The notes below the pieces were generated by a model, which saw nothing but the letters and a program-made list of their open reading frames with translations, had not been told where the DNA came from and searched no databases. The translations under genes and the position numbers were made by a program. A stretch of DNA of 64,000 bases from Lolium rigidum (taxonomy: Eukaryota > Streptophyta > Magnoliopsida > Poales > Poaceae). This document shows positions 20,838 to 33,210 of the stretch, piece by piece (positions within the stretch are counted from its first letter, which is position 1; each line of letters opens with the position of its first letter). The stretch covers positions 37,783,047 through 37,847,046 of the forward strand of contig NC_061510.1 in the NCBI RefSeq assembly GCF_022539505.1, read 5' to 3'.

Positions 20838-23800
20838 TGTCAACACCCGGATTTTTAAGTCCAGATGCCTATTATGCCATACATCGCAATCCCAGGAATA
20901 TTGTTGTTGCGAGACATAATAGTTGAATATCATAGAGTCATCATTTATTACAACACATAATCGTCTTACAAAGGTAGATCACATGATCCAAAATTACAAT
21001 AGTAGTTGATCTATCGATCAACGAACATCACAAATAGCGGAAGCGAAGTAGTAGTGGCTATCTAATCCACAGGCCAACGCTTGACGTCAGGAGCGGTCCT
21101 AGTTGTCGTAGACGTCCTGCTGTCCATCCTCCTCGTACTGCTGTTCACCTTCATAGTCTGGCCATTTGAATAGCCAGGGACAAAGCCATGAGTACTTTTA
21201 AAGTACTCGCAAACTAATACTAGTGTAAGCACTATCAACTATAGTAAGGGGGTGCTAAGCTCTAAGTTTATTTGCATAAAGCCAAGTTTATTTCATAAAC
21301 ATTTAGAAAAGACTCTTCATTTGCTAAACTAACTCAAGTGGGAACATTAGTGTCATTCCCACAACTCTGTTGTGATTCAATTCAAAGTCACCATTCACCT
21401 TTCAAATTCAAGTCCCAAGTCATATGTCACAGTTTTGAAAAATGGTCTGATGACGGAACAGTATGGCCTTCCCAACCGTCCATAACCGTGGACACGGCTA
21501 TCCGAATAGTTCTACACTCTGCAGAGGTCGTACACTTGTGCCACAATATTTGCAATAATCCGTCAGGGTTAACTGGCCCTGATTTACCATACTCCGTATG
21601 CGGACTACCAACCATAACCTTTCACTTACATACTCTAGTATAGGCACCTCTCCCCATGAGCTTGGCCTCCCGGTGAAAACCGCGAGTCAACCCGGGAACC
21701 GCACGGGGCTTGGGCCGGACATTCACCTCATTCCACGTCATATCGCATCGTTTTGTTTGTTGTGGAGGCAGCCCTCGGCCTAACCCCGATGACGCTTGTT
21801 AGAGGGAACCCATACTAAAGCACATAAATTTCTAGTTAAGCCCTTACCCATATTGGGTATTGTGGGGGTACTTTCAAATTGGAATGGTATCGCATCCGAA
21901 CCCAACCATCAGTTTTGTAAAATTCACCAAGTCATTCACAAGTCATATTCACCTTCAAAATCTTTCAATAGAATGAATCATAATTCCAAGGTTTTCAAAG
22001 TCATTTCATTTCACATGATCCCATCTAGAGTAGTCAATTTTATTTATTTAGCAATAGCAACTAGTCATGAGGGGTGCTAACTAGCTTGTCTTGCTCTAGG
22101 CTAACTTTGATGCTCTTGTTCTACTCTATATCTAAACCAAGTGAAACATGAATCAAAAAGGTAAACTTTGATAAACAAAATTTAGAAAAGCTTGTAAAGT
22201 AAAAACTTGGGATAGGAGCATTAAGCATAAAGTAAAAATATTGGTGCCTTGCTCTTGTAGAGCTTTGCACAAGGGAACCTTGCAAGAGTGTTAGCTTGCC
22301 TTGATTGGTGAGGTGATCAAAGTTTTCTGGCTCTTCCTCCCGGTAGAATACCTCCTCCTCTTGATAGTCTCCGGTACTAGCGTCTAAAAACGAATACGAG
22401 GATACAATCACCAAACAATACTTAAGTACTCTTAATTAGCCTTAATGGCTCACTCAAATGATCTAGCATCACTACTTAACATTTATTCACAAATTATGCT
22501 AGGGTTTCTTTATTTAATATTAGGAAAATAATTTCCTCTCATTGAAAATGTGGGTTAGGGTTTATCTTTGGTTTGGAGAAATAATTTCCTCTCATTGAAT
22601 CTTCTTAAAATTTAACCTTATCAAATAACCAGGGATGATCCCATGTTGACCAAGGTCAACACTTCACACTTAGTATTGGAGAGAAAGGATTTAAATGAGA
22701 TTCATCATCTCATGTGATTTAAATAACCATGGCAATATTTAATACTATTTTGATTAAAATTCTATAAGTGAGCAAGTATGAACCTATGCAGTAGAGGTCA
22801 TCATATTACTTCATAATCTTGAGAAAATGATTTAAATGAGGTGCTACACCTCATAGATTTAAATTCCTAAAACTTGAAATAGTTTTAAATGAGCTAGTAT
22901 TGACTACATAGCCAATATTTTGATTCTAGCCCATGATCATGCAAAACAACTATGCTATATTTTTGCATAAACAATTAGATTATGTCAAATGTGATTTATT
23001 AGAGTTGGAAACAACTTAAAATCATTTATAGATAATTTCTAATATTTATTTGAAGTCAGAGAAGTATCTGTTTTGTTATTTTTATCATTTAGATTTAGTT
23101 TCGAAATTGGACATGAGGCCAGTGGCATTATTTAGATAATTTCATGAGCTTTCCAAATATATAAAATTGGTTAAATTTGGTGCAGTAGATTTCAAACTAT
23201 TCAATTTTGAAGTGGGCAGCAGTATTGGATTTGAACTAAATTAATTAAACGATGTTTGAATTTGTGGGCCGCGCGGGAAAATGAGATGGGCTAAACAGAT
23301 TAAACAGACTGGGCCGGCCCAACTTGCGCTGACCACGCTGCGGGCCGCCTGACATGGGGTCCCATGCGTCAGTGGCTATTAAAGGGGCGAAACGGTATGA
23401 TCGACGTGATCCGTTAGATTAGAACTCGATCGGATGGCCGGGGAGCATCGTCGTCTCCGACGAGATCCCGGCGTGCTCGGTGGCGTACCTAGGGGGTCGG
23501 AGGGCGCTGTAGGTCGCCGGAGGTCGAGGGAGAGTGTCGAGGCGACGTTGGCGAGGGTGAATAGGCCCCCGGTACCGTGGCGGAGCTCGGGGTGGCGTGG
23601 ATCAATGGATTGATCTGCGGCGGCTCCGGCGACTCCGAGCTTCAAATTCCGGCGATGGAGGTGCTAATCGGACTAGCTAGTGATGCGAGAAGAACCAGGG
23701 GTGAGAGGGGAGGAGAGTTTGTGAAGAAATGGTGCCCGGAGCTTCTCTATTTATAGCGGGAGAGGTAATGCCGCGGGTGCTGAGAGGGGTCGCTCATGGC

Positions 23801-25828
23801 GTGGCGTTTCTGGACGGCGAAGGGGCAAGCTAGGGGGCGCATGGCGTAGGCGACGGCTAGGCGGAGCTAATGAGCGTGCAGGTACGTCAGGGGAAGGACA
23901 AGGGAGTGCTGGCGATGCTCGAGTGCTCGCAGTACCGTGGCGGTAGAGCTCGGATCATTGCGATGGCTAGAGGGTTCCCGCGAGTCTATGTGGTTGTCTA
24001 GCAGGGTTCGGGTGCGGTGTAGGGCGCGCGTGTACGAGGGCAAGGCGAGGGGAGGACTGAGGCGACGACCCGGCTCGCCGCTCTGGCGTGTCCCGCGCAC
24101 GGTGAGCGTGCTCACTGGCACGTACTGGACGTGTATGGGCGCGCGCGTTCTGGCCAGTAGCGTGGTCGAGCGTCGCTGGGGCGTGTACCGTCGAGGTACT
24201 GGAGGGGTATAGATGCTCCAGGACAAGGAGAGGCGCCAAGATGGTGGCCAGAGAGGAGGGTTGTGTGTGTGTGTGCATGCTCACGGCATGGTGCAGAAAA
24301 GGTGTTTCCCTCACTTTAATCGACATGAGCAAGTACATGCACCGATGCGGGGGATGCGAGGAGGTCACAATGATCACAAACCAAAAGTGGTGTAGTCCAA
24401 AATCTGGTGGATAGTAGCTAGTCTCATATTTCCAAAAAGTGGCCAGCAAGGTGTTTGATCAAATGCCCGCAAGAGAAAATTATTTAAATTTTGAAATTCT
24501 TTTTGGTGCATCTCTTTTATATAATTAGAGTGATGGAATGGTGGTGGTGGTGCTCATTTTGGTGAAGGTTTACAAGAATTCCAAAATGGGGCCATCTTCA
24601 CATAGATTTACAGTCTCCACTTGTCCCTGTCTTTTTGGTCAACCTAGTCAACATTAGCAGAGATGGTCAACATGAAAGTTGTTGACCTTGACATGGTCTT
24701 GGATGACATGGTCATAGTTGACCAAGTTTAGTTTGAGAGTTGAGAAATACAGAGGGGTAAAGTGGGGAACATTTTATAAAGTGGCAACATGACCATTATC
24801 ACATGTATGTTGAGTTAGAGATTTTCTTTGATTTAATTTTGGTTTCTTTGATGCAAATGTGTTTATTTATCATATATGAACATTCTACAAGCAAGAGATC
24901 AAGCAATGGTGGCCTTGGTTGAAGTTTTGTAATTTGGCATAATGTGTATGTGAGGGAAATTTGGGAATTTTCTCCCTATTTGATTTCTCTTTATTTGATT
25001 TGACTTTGGTTGACTCTAAGGTGGTTCTTATGAGTTTAGAAACATTTTAAGAGCATTGAACCCAATTCATTTGGTCTTGCTCAAAGATTTGCAAATTTGG
25101 CCTTAATACATAAGGGATGAGGTGTTAAATTTTAATAAACTTGTAAAGGGTTTATCTTGCTTCACTTGGACATGGGTTAGGGTCCATTTAGTGTTATGTT
25201 AGTTTTAGAGAGGGTTTCCCATCATTTAGTCAAGGTTTAGAGACCTAGGTCAATGTTTGGTAAAAAGCCTATGTGTCACATATGCTTTTATGCATATGTG
25301 GTATTTTATATTTAATTTGACTTGGTTTGACCCAATTGGTTTTGTTGAAATGATATATGGAGGTGATCCAACCATTCACACAAGTCCTAGGGTTAGTTTT
25401 CTTAAATTCTCATATTTACTATTTTACTCTTATATGCCTCTATGGCATTTTTAGTTTTCTTTTTATTCTTTTTGGTTTCAACCTAGAAATGATTTAAGAA
25501 GTACTATATAAGGTTTATAAAGCTTTTCCAATCCTTTAAGTAAAGTGGAAAGGTCTAGGGTAAATGTTGATAATGGTAGCCATAGGCACATATGCCTTTT
25601 CCTTATTTAATTTCCTTTTATTTTATTTTCACTAGAATGATGAGAAGAGGGGTGAGTCTTTAGGGTTTAAGATTATTTCAAATACTCATAGCAAGCAATC
25701 ATGGCAATAGCACAAGAATTATGCAAGATTATTATGTATCAATCTTAATTTAATAAAAGTTTTTGTTGGTTCCAAAATTTGGAACTAGGGAATTTGTTTA
25801 TTTTGTTTTAAATTTCTGGGATGTTACA
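20838..25828 (-). repeat. LTR (3' LTR in element orientation), 4991 bp
   Basis: Aligns throughout with 28109-33100, with scattered substitutions and small indels. The LTR is AT-rich in its right half and contains a GC-rich segment at about 23270-24220. ORFs inside (for example at 23967-24449 on the minus strand) occur in both copies but with frame differences between copies, and show no domain. Confidence 0.92.
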
Positions 25829-25842
25829 AACCCTTCCCCCTT
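25829..25842 (-). other. Polypurine tract of the TR-GAG element
   Basis: Minus strand AAGGGGGAAGGGTT directly abuts the LTR start TGTAACA. Its place and composition fit the plus-strand priming site. Confidence 0.8.
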
Positions 25843-25901
25843 AAACAAATCTCGTCCCGAGATTTTAAGAAAAGTTAGGTTCCTAAGAGAGATTGAGCAT
25901 T

Positions 25902-27123
25902 TTATTCACAGGAAGACATACTTGGCATGTTCTGGGGTGCTTCCTGAGCTTCAGTGGCAGTCATGTGGTACAGGTGGCCGTTGTTGCTGTTCTGGTTCCT
26001 TCTACCGGCAAAACGGCGCTGTTGCTGGGCAGGTGCAGCGGTGTTGGCGGCAATCTTGGCAAGCTTCTTGGGGCACTCATTGGAGTAGTGGCCCACAACT
26101 CCACATTCATAGCAGTTGATTGTGGACTTGTCCTTGGGGTTGACGGGAACGGTGTTGCTTCCAGTCCTCGGGCCAGTGTTGGTGTTGTTGTTGTTCCCGT
26201 TGTTGCTGTTGCTGTTGGGGTTGTTGTTGTTGTTGTGGTTGTTGTTGTTGTTGTTGTTGTTGTTGTTGCCTCCGGGCTTCGGGGGTCCTCCGTTGTTGTT
26301 GGTGTAGTTGGGGCGATTATTCTGGGCAGGGGGCTTGTTGTATCTTGGTGTGAATCCTCCAGAGGAGTTATTGCGGAACTTCTGGGTATGGTGGGGTCCA
26401 TTCTGGTTCATCATTCTGCGCTTGCGGTTCTCATTGGCCTGATGCAGCTTTCCTTCCATCTGTATGGCTGAGTCTACGAGGGCTTCTAAGTCAGCGAACG
26501 GAATGTTTACTAACACGGCTTGCATCTCGTCATGCAGTCCGTTCAGGAATCTCTCCTTCCTCTTCTCATTGGTGTCGGTCTCATCTGGGGCGTACCTTGA
26601 CAGAGTGAGAAACCTGTCGCGGTATTCCACTACGGACATCCTTCCTTGCTTGAGTTCACGGAACTCGTCTCTCATTTTCTTGATCAGTCCTTGGGGCACA
26701 TGGTATTTGCTAAACTTCAGCTTGAAGTCTTCCCAGGTCATCATCTGTCCCGCATTCATTGCGCGGGCGCTTGTCCACCGAGGCTCGGCGAGGTCCGCGA
26801 CGGTAGTGGGTGGCAAACGAGTACTTTTCTCGCGGCTTCCACTCCCGCAACTTCGAGGTTGTTCTCCATGGTCTGGAGCCAGTCATCAGCATCTAGGGGC
26901 TCCTCAGTCTTGTTGAACATCGGTGGGTTGGTGTTCTGAAAATTCTTCAACTTTGACCCAGGGTGATCATGGTTTCCGTGGCCTTGATTGTTCTGAGCTA
27001 TCCGTTGCGGTGCAGCAATGTTTGCTTGGCGTTCGGCTCTCTCGACTTCCCGGTCTGCCATCATCGTCGCGCAGCAGTTGCATCATGGCATCCTGGGTGG
27101 TGTTGCGGGTTGGTGGGGCCATC
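25902..27123 (-). pseudogene. Gag protein with CCHC zinc knuckle, frameshifted
   Basis: The minus strand starts 'MAPPTRNTTQDAMMQLL' (27123), shifts frame near 27060 ('MMADREVERAERQAN'), runs to 'TMENNLEVAGVEA' and shifts again near 26790-26840 before 'TSARAMNAGQMMTWEDFKLK'. The rest is a clean Gag: 'FRELKQGRMSVVEYRDRFLTLSRYAPD' (PF03732-like core), a long Asn-rich linker encoded by a GTT/TTG repeat (about 26170-26270), and the zinc knuckle 'CYECGVVGHYSNEC' (Cys-X2-Cys-X4-His-X4-Cys). It ends at 25902 without any protease. The frameshift region has several CGAG tetranucleotides where CAG would restore the usual Gag reading, so the breaks may be sequence errors. Confidence 0.8.
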
Positions 27124-27400
27124 TGAACATTGAGGTAGATGATAAGATAAGAGGGAAGTTTCTATGGTTTGTTTTGTTAAAGTTTTAAAAAGTTCATAAT
27201 ATTGAAAACTTGAGTAGTGTTGCGGGGGTAAAAACCAACAACACTTTTTTCATTCATACCAAGCATCATACATTACAAAGCTAACACACCGTTGGTTTGA
27301 AGAACCATTCATCGCTCTACGATACAAGGGGATCCCGATACAACTCACACCTACTTAAGTGCTTGGGTGATACTACTCTTCGGGGTGGAATTCCGCGTCT

Positions 27401-27877
27401 TCACGGGTAATGTGCTTGGCGAGAGGCGAGGGCGTTGTCCAAATCCCTGAGGGTTTTGTACTGCTCGAACTCCCGAGGTGCTTCATAGGGGTTCATCTTT
27501 GGTTGTGGTGGAGGCATGGTCATCGGTCTTCCCATGGAGTCATGTCTTGGGTAGTAGATGAAACGAGTGTTCTTGATCTTGTCCTCATTTTGTCCACACG
27601 GACGGAAAATTGCTTCTTGCATAGCTTTGTCTAGCCCTTCCTTCCAAGTGTTTCCCGTTACAGAAAACCATATGGTTTCCCATACCGGGGCATCAAGCTT
27701 CCTTCGTAGATCAGTAGAAACGTCCCACCGAGGTGGTTCTCCTAACTGAGCTTTGAGGGGTATTCAGAAGAATTCGGGATACGGGTGTCCTAGATAGTCC
27801 ACTAGTTGCTTCAACTCCTTTTCAAACCTTTGGTCGCCTCCGGAACCAAGCTGATAGGACTCCCATTGGTACTCCAT
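27401..27877 (-). pseudogene. Small ORF upstream of gag, one internal stop
   Basis: From ATG at 27877 the minus strand reads 'MEYQWESYQLGSGGDQRFEK', reaches a TGA at about 27770 after 'HPYPEFF', and resumes in the same frame 'PLKAQLGEPPRWDVSTDLRR' to 'LASRQAHYP' and a stop at 27401. The single frame and protein-like composition on both sides of the stop suggest a real small ORF between primer-binding site and gag. I do not recognise its family. A possible splice acceptor (CACAG) immediately precedes the ATG. Confidence 0.5.
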
Positions 27878-28092
27878 CTGTGAGCAATGAGGATGGGTAA
27901 GTTAATAAAGTGATCAAGTGTGCAAAATTTTATGTGCAATTCCAAAGAAAAGTAGAGCATGGATTTTTTTCTTTTTAAAAAAGATCTTAAGATAAGGGTG
28001 AGAATAAGTTTTCAGAAATATTCACTTTCTTTGATTTGAAACTAAGTTTTTCGGACGTCCATTCTAACTAGGGTCTCCTAAGGTCAAACAAT

Positions 28093-28106
28093 GGCTCTGA
28101 TACCAA
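28093..28106 (-). other. Primer-binding site, initiator-Met tRNA type
   Basis: The minus strand reads TTGGTATCAGAGCC a few bases after the LTR end GTTGACA. TGGTATCAGAGC is the complement of the 3' end of plant initiator tRNA-Met and is widely used by plant LTR elements. Confidence 0.88.
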
Positions 28107-28108
28107 CT

Positions 28109-31100
28109 TGTCAACACCCGGATTTTTAAGTCCAGATGCCTATTATGCTATACATCGCAATCCCAGGAATATTGTTGTTGCGAGACATAATAGTTGAATA
28201 TCATAGAGTCATCATTTATTACAACACATAATCGTCTTACAAAGGTAGATCACATGATCCAAAATTACAATAGTAGTTGATCTATCGATCAACGAACATC
28301 ACAAATAGCGGAAGCGAAGTAGTAGTGGCTATCTAATCCACGAGGCCAACGCTTGACGTCGGGAGCGGTCCTAGTTGTCGTAGACGTCCCGCTGTCCATC
28401 CTCCTCGTATCTGCTGTTCACCTTCATAGTCCGGCCATTTGAATAGCCGGGGACAAAGCCATGAGTACTTTTAAAGTACTCGCAAACTAATACTAGTGTA
28501 AGCACTATCAACTATAGTAAGGGGGTGCTAAGCTCTAAGTTTATTTGCATAAAGCCAAGTTTATTTCATAAACATTTAGAAAAGACTCTTCATTTGCTAA
28601 ACTAACTCAAGTGGGAACATTAGTGTCATTCCCACAACTCCGTTGTGATTCAATTCAAAGTCACCATTCACCTTTCAAATTCAAGTCCCAAGTCATATGT
28701 CACGGTTTTGAAAAATGGTCCGATGACGGAACAAGTATGGCCTTCCCAACCGTCCATAACCGTGGACACGGCTATCCGAATAGTTCTACACTCTGCGAGA
28801 GGTCGTACACTTGTGCCACAATATTTGCAATAATCCGTCGGGGTTAATCGGCCCTGATTTACCATACTCCGTATGCGGACTACCAACCATAACCTTTCAC
28901 TTACATACTCTAGTATAGGCACCTCTCCCCATGAGCTTGGCCTCCCGGTGAAAACCGCAGTCAACCCGGGAACCGCACGGGGCTTGGGCCGGACATTCAC
29001 CTCATTCCACGTCATATCGCATCGTTTTGTTTGTTGTGGAGGCAGCCCTCGGCCTAACCCCGATGACGCTTGTTAGAGGGAACCCATACTAAAGCACATA
29101 AATTTCTAGTTAAGCCCTTACCCATATTGGGTATTGTGGGGGTACTTTCAAATTGGAATGGTATCGCATCCGAACCCAACCATCGAGTTTTGTAAAATTC
29201 ACCAAGTCATTCACAAGTCATATTCACCTTCAAAATCTTTCAATAGAATGAATCATAATTCCAAGGTTTTCAAAGTCATTTCATTTCACATGATCCCATC
29301 TAGAGTAGTCAATTTTATTTATTTAGCAATAGCAACTAGTCATGAGGGGTGCTAACTAGCTTGTCTTGCTCTAGGCTAACTTTGATGCTCTTGTTCTACT
29401 CTATATCTAAACCAAGTGAAACATGAATCAAAAAGGTAAACTTTGATAAACAAAATTTAGAAAAGCTTGTAAAGTAAAAACTTGGGATAGGAGCATTAAG
29501 CATAAAGTAAAAATATTGGTGCCTTGCTCTTGTAGAGCTTTGCACAAGGGAACCTTGCAAGAGTGTTAGCTTGCCTTGATTGGTGAGGTGATCAAAGTTT
29601 TACGGCTCTTCCTCCCGGTAGAATACCTCCTCCTCTTGATAGTCTCCGGTACTAGCGTCTAAAAACGAATACGAGGATACAATCACCAAACAATACTTAA
29701 GTACTCTTAATTAGCCTTAATGGCTCACTCAAATGATCTAGCATCACTACTTAACATTTATTCACAAATTATGCTAGGGTTTCTTTATTTAATATTAGGA
29801 AAATAATTTCCTCTCATTGAAAATGTGGGTTAGGGTTTATCTTTGGTTTGGAGAAATAATTTCCTCTCATTGAATCTTCTTAAAATTTAACCTTATCAAA
29901 TAACCAGGGATGATCCCATGTTGACCAAGGTCAACACTTCACACTTAGTATTGGAGAGAAAGGATTTAAATGAGATTCATCATCTCATGTGATTTAAATA
30001 ACCATGGCAATATTTAATACTATTTTGATTAAAATTCTATAAGTGAGCAAGTATGAACCTATGCGAGTAGAGGTCATCATATTACTTCATAATCTTGAGA
30101 AAATGATTTAAATGAGGTGCTACACCTCATAGATTTAAATTCCTAAAACTTGAAATAGTTTTAAATGAGCTAGTATTGACTACATAGCCAATATTTTGAT
30201 TCTAGCCCATGATCATGCAAAACAACTATGCTATATTTTTGCATAAACAATTAGATTATGTCAAATGTGATTTATTAGAGTTGGAAACAACTTAAAATCA
30301 TTTATAGATAATTTCTAATATTTATTTGAAGTCGGAGAAGTATCTGTTTTGTTATTTTTATCATTTAGATTTAGTTTCGAAATTGGACATGAGGCCAGTG
30401 GCATTATTTAGATAATTTCATGAGCTTTCCAAATATATAAAATTGGTTAAATTTGGTGCAGTAGATTTCAAACTATTCAATTTTGAAGTGGGCAGCAGTA
30501 TTGGATTTGAACTAAATTAATTAAACGATGTTTGAATTTGTGGGCCGCGCGGGAAAATGAGATGGGCTAAACAGATTAAACAGACTGGGCCGGCCCAACT
30601 TGCGCTGACCACGCTGCGGGCCGCCTGACATGGGGTCCCATGCGTCAGTGGCTATTAAAGGGGCGAAACGGTATGATCGACGTGATCCGTTAGATTAGAA
30701 CTCGATCGGATGGCCGGGGAGCATCGTCGTCTCCGACGAGATCCCGGCGTGCTGGTGGCGTACCTAGGGGGTCGGAGGGCGCTGTAGGTCGCCGGAGGTC
30801 GAGGGAGAGTGTCGAGGCGACGTTGGCGAGGGTGAATAGGCCCCTGGTACCGTGGCGGAGCTCGGGGTGGCGTGGATCAATGGATTGATCTGGCGGCGGC
30901 TCCGGCGACTCCGAGCTTCAAATTCCGGCGATGGAGGTGCTAATCGGACTAGCTAGTGATGCGAGAAGAACCGGGGGTGAGAGGGGAGGAGAGTTTGTGA
31001 AGAAATGGTGCCCGGAGCTTCTCTATTTATAGCGGGAGAGGTAATGCCGCGGGTGCTGAGAGGGGTCGCTCATGGCGTGGCGTTTCTGGACGGCGAAGGG

Positions 31101-33100
31101 GCAAGCTAGGGGGCGCATGGCGTAGGCGACGGCTAGGCGGAGCTAATGAGCGTGCAGGTACGTCGGGGGAAGGACAAGGGAGTGCCGGCGATGCTCGAGT
31201 GCTCGCGATGCCGTGGCGGCAGAGCTCGGATCATTGTGATGGCTAGAGGGTTCCCGCGAGTCTATGTGGTTGTCTAGCAGGGTTCGGGTGCGGTGTAGGG
31301 CGCGCGTGTACGAGGGCAAGGCGAGGGGAGGACTGAGGCGACGACCCGGCTCGCCGCTCTGGCGTGTCCCGCGCACGGTGAGCGTGCTCACTGGCACGTA
31401 CTGGACGTGTATGGGCGCGCGCGTTCGGCCGCAGCGTGGTCGAGCGTCGGCCGGGCGTGTACCGTCGAGGTACTCGGAGGGGTATAGATGCTCCGGGACA
31501 AGGAGAGGCGCCAAGATGGTGGCCGGAGAGGAGGGTTGTGTGTGTGTGTGCATGCTCACGGCATGGTGAAGAAAAGGTGTTTCCCTCACTTTAATCGACA
31601 TGAGCAAGTACATGCACCGATGCAGGGGATGCAGGAGGTCACAATGATCACAAACCAAAAGTGGTGTAGTCCAAAATCTGGTGGATAGTAGCTAGTCTCA
31701 TATTTCCAAAAAGTGGCCAGCAAGGTGTTTGATCAAATGCCCGCAAGAGAAAATTATTTAAATTTTGAAATTCTTTTGGTGCATCTCTTTTATATAATTA
31801 GAGTGATGGAATGGTGGTGGTGGTGCTCATTTTGGTGAAGGTTTACAAGAATTCCCAAATGGGGCCATCTTCACATAGATTTAAAGTCTCCACTTGTCCC
31901 TGTCTTTCTGGTCAACCTAGTCAACATTAGCAGAGATGGTCAACATGAAAGTTGTTGACCTTGACATGGTATTGGATGACATGGTCATAGTTGACCAAGT
32001 TTAGTTTGAGAGTTGAGAAATACAGAGGGGTAAAGTGGGGAACATTTTATAAAGTGGCAACATGACCATTATCACATGTATGTTGAGTTAGAGATTTTCT
32101 TTGATTTAATTTTGGTTTCTTTGATGCAAATGTGTTTATTTATCATATATGAACATTCTACAAGCAAGAGATCAAGCAATGGTGGCCTTGGTTGAAGTTT
32201 TGTAATTTGGCATAATGTGTATGTGAGGGAAATTTGGGAATTTTCTCCCTATTTGATTTCTCTTTATTTGATTTGACTTTGGTTGACTCTAAGGTGGTTC
32301 TTATGAGTTTAGAAACATTTTAAGAGCATTGAACCCAATTCATTTGGTCTTGCTCAAAGATTTGCAAATTTGGCCTTAATACATAAGGGATGAGGTGTTA
32401 AATTTTAATAAACTTGTAAAGGGTTTATCTTGCTTCACTTGGACATGGGTTAGGGTCCATTTAGTGTTATGTTAGTTTTAGAGAGGGTTTCCCATCATTT
32501 AGTCAAGGTTTAGAGACCTAGGTCAATGTTTGGTAAAAAGCCTATGTGTCACATATGCTTTTATGCATATGTGGTATTTTATATTTAATTTGACTTGGTT
32601 TGACCCAATTGGTTTTGTTGAAATGATATATGGAGGTGATCCAACCATTCACACAAGTCCTAGGGTTAGTTTTCTTAAATTCTCATATTTACTATTTTAC
32701 TCTTATATGCCTCTATGGCATTTTTAGTTTTCTTTTTATTCTTTTTGGTTTCAACCTAGAAATGATTTAAGAAGTACTATATAAGGTTTATAAAGCTTTT
32801 CCAATCCTTTAAGTAAAGTGGAAAGGTCTAGGGTAAATGTTGATAATGGTAGCCATAGGCACATATGCCTTTTGCTTATTTAATTTCCTTTTATTTTATT
32901 TTCACTAGAATGATGAGAAGAGGGGTGAGTCTTTAGGGTTTAAGATTATTTCAAATACTCATAGCAAGCAATCATGGCAATAGCACAAGAATTATGCAAG
33001 ATTATTATGTATCAATCTTAATTTAATAAAAGTTTTTGTTGGTTCCAAAATTTGGAACTAGGGAATTTGTTTATTTTGTTTTAAATTTCGGGATGTTACA
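28109..33100 (-). repeat. LTR (5' LTR in element orientation), 4992 bp
   Basis: Partner of 20838-25828. Ends GGATGTTACA at 33100, followed by the target duplication TAAAG. Many of the visible differences from its partner involve CAG or CTG in one copy against a CG-containing version in the other. Confidence 0.92.
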
Positions 33101-33110
33101 TAAAGGCCTC

Positions 33111-33210
33111 NNNNNNNNNNNNNNNNNNNNNNNNNNNNNNNNNNNNNNNNNNNNNNNNNNNNNNNNNNNNNNNNNNNNNNNNNNNNNNNNNNNNNNNNNN
33201 NNNNNNNNNN
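33111..33210. other. Assembly gap, 100 N
   Basis: A run of exactly 100 N, the conventional placeholder for a gap of unknown size. It lies 10 bases beyond the complete 12-kb element and next to four nested truncated elements. Confidence 0.98.

Larger units (their letters stand above)
20838..33100 (-). mobile_element. Complete non-autonomous Gypsy element with about 5-kb LTRs (TR-GAG type)
   Basis: Both LTRs begin TGTCAACACCC and end GATGTTACA on the plus strand (20838-25828 and 28109-33100). The 5-bp target duplication TAAAG is exact (20833-20837, 33101-33105). Orientation is minus: the sequence next to the right LTR (28093-28106) is an initiator-Met-type primer-binding site, and the purine tract AAGGGGGAAGGG precedes the other LTR (25829-25842, minus strand). 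LTR starts TGTAACATCCC on the minus strand are usual for Tekay/Del-like chromoviruses. The internal region is only 2.28 kb and encodes a Gag and a small upstream ORF; protease, reverse transcriptase and integrase are absent. The LTR is therefore longer than the internal region by about twofold. Confidence 0.9.

Noticed and set aside
23867..24449. Minus-strand ORFs of 119 and 160 residues, repeated at 31143-31658
   Set aside because: They lie inside the 5-kb LTRs, shift frame between the two copies, and their His/Arg/Ser/Thr/Pro composition reflects a GC-rich, ACAC-rich stretch. No domain.
26170..26280. Long Val/Leu-rich plus-strand ORFs in the GTT/TTG repeat
   Set aside because: Antisense of the Asn-rich linker of Gag; the minus-strand frame continues into a proper zinc knuckle.
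20838..33100. A 5-kb segmental duplication (20838-25828 and 28109-33100)
   Set aside because: TG...CA ends, exact TAAAG target duplication, primer-binding site and polypurine tract show these are LTRs of one element.
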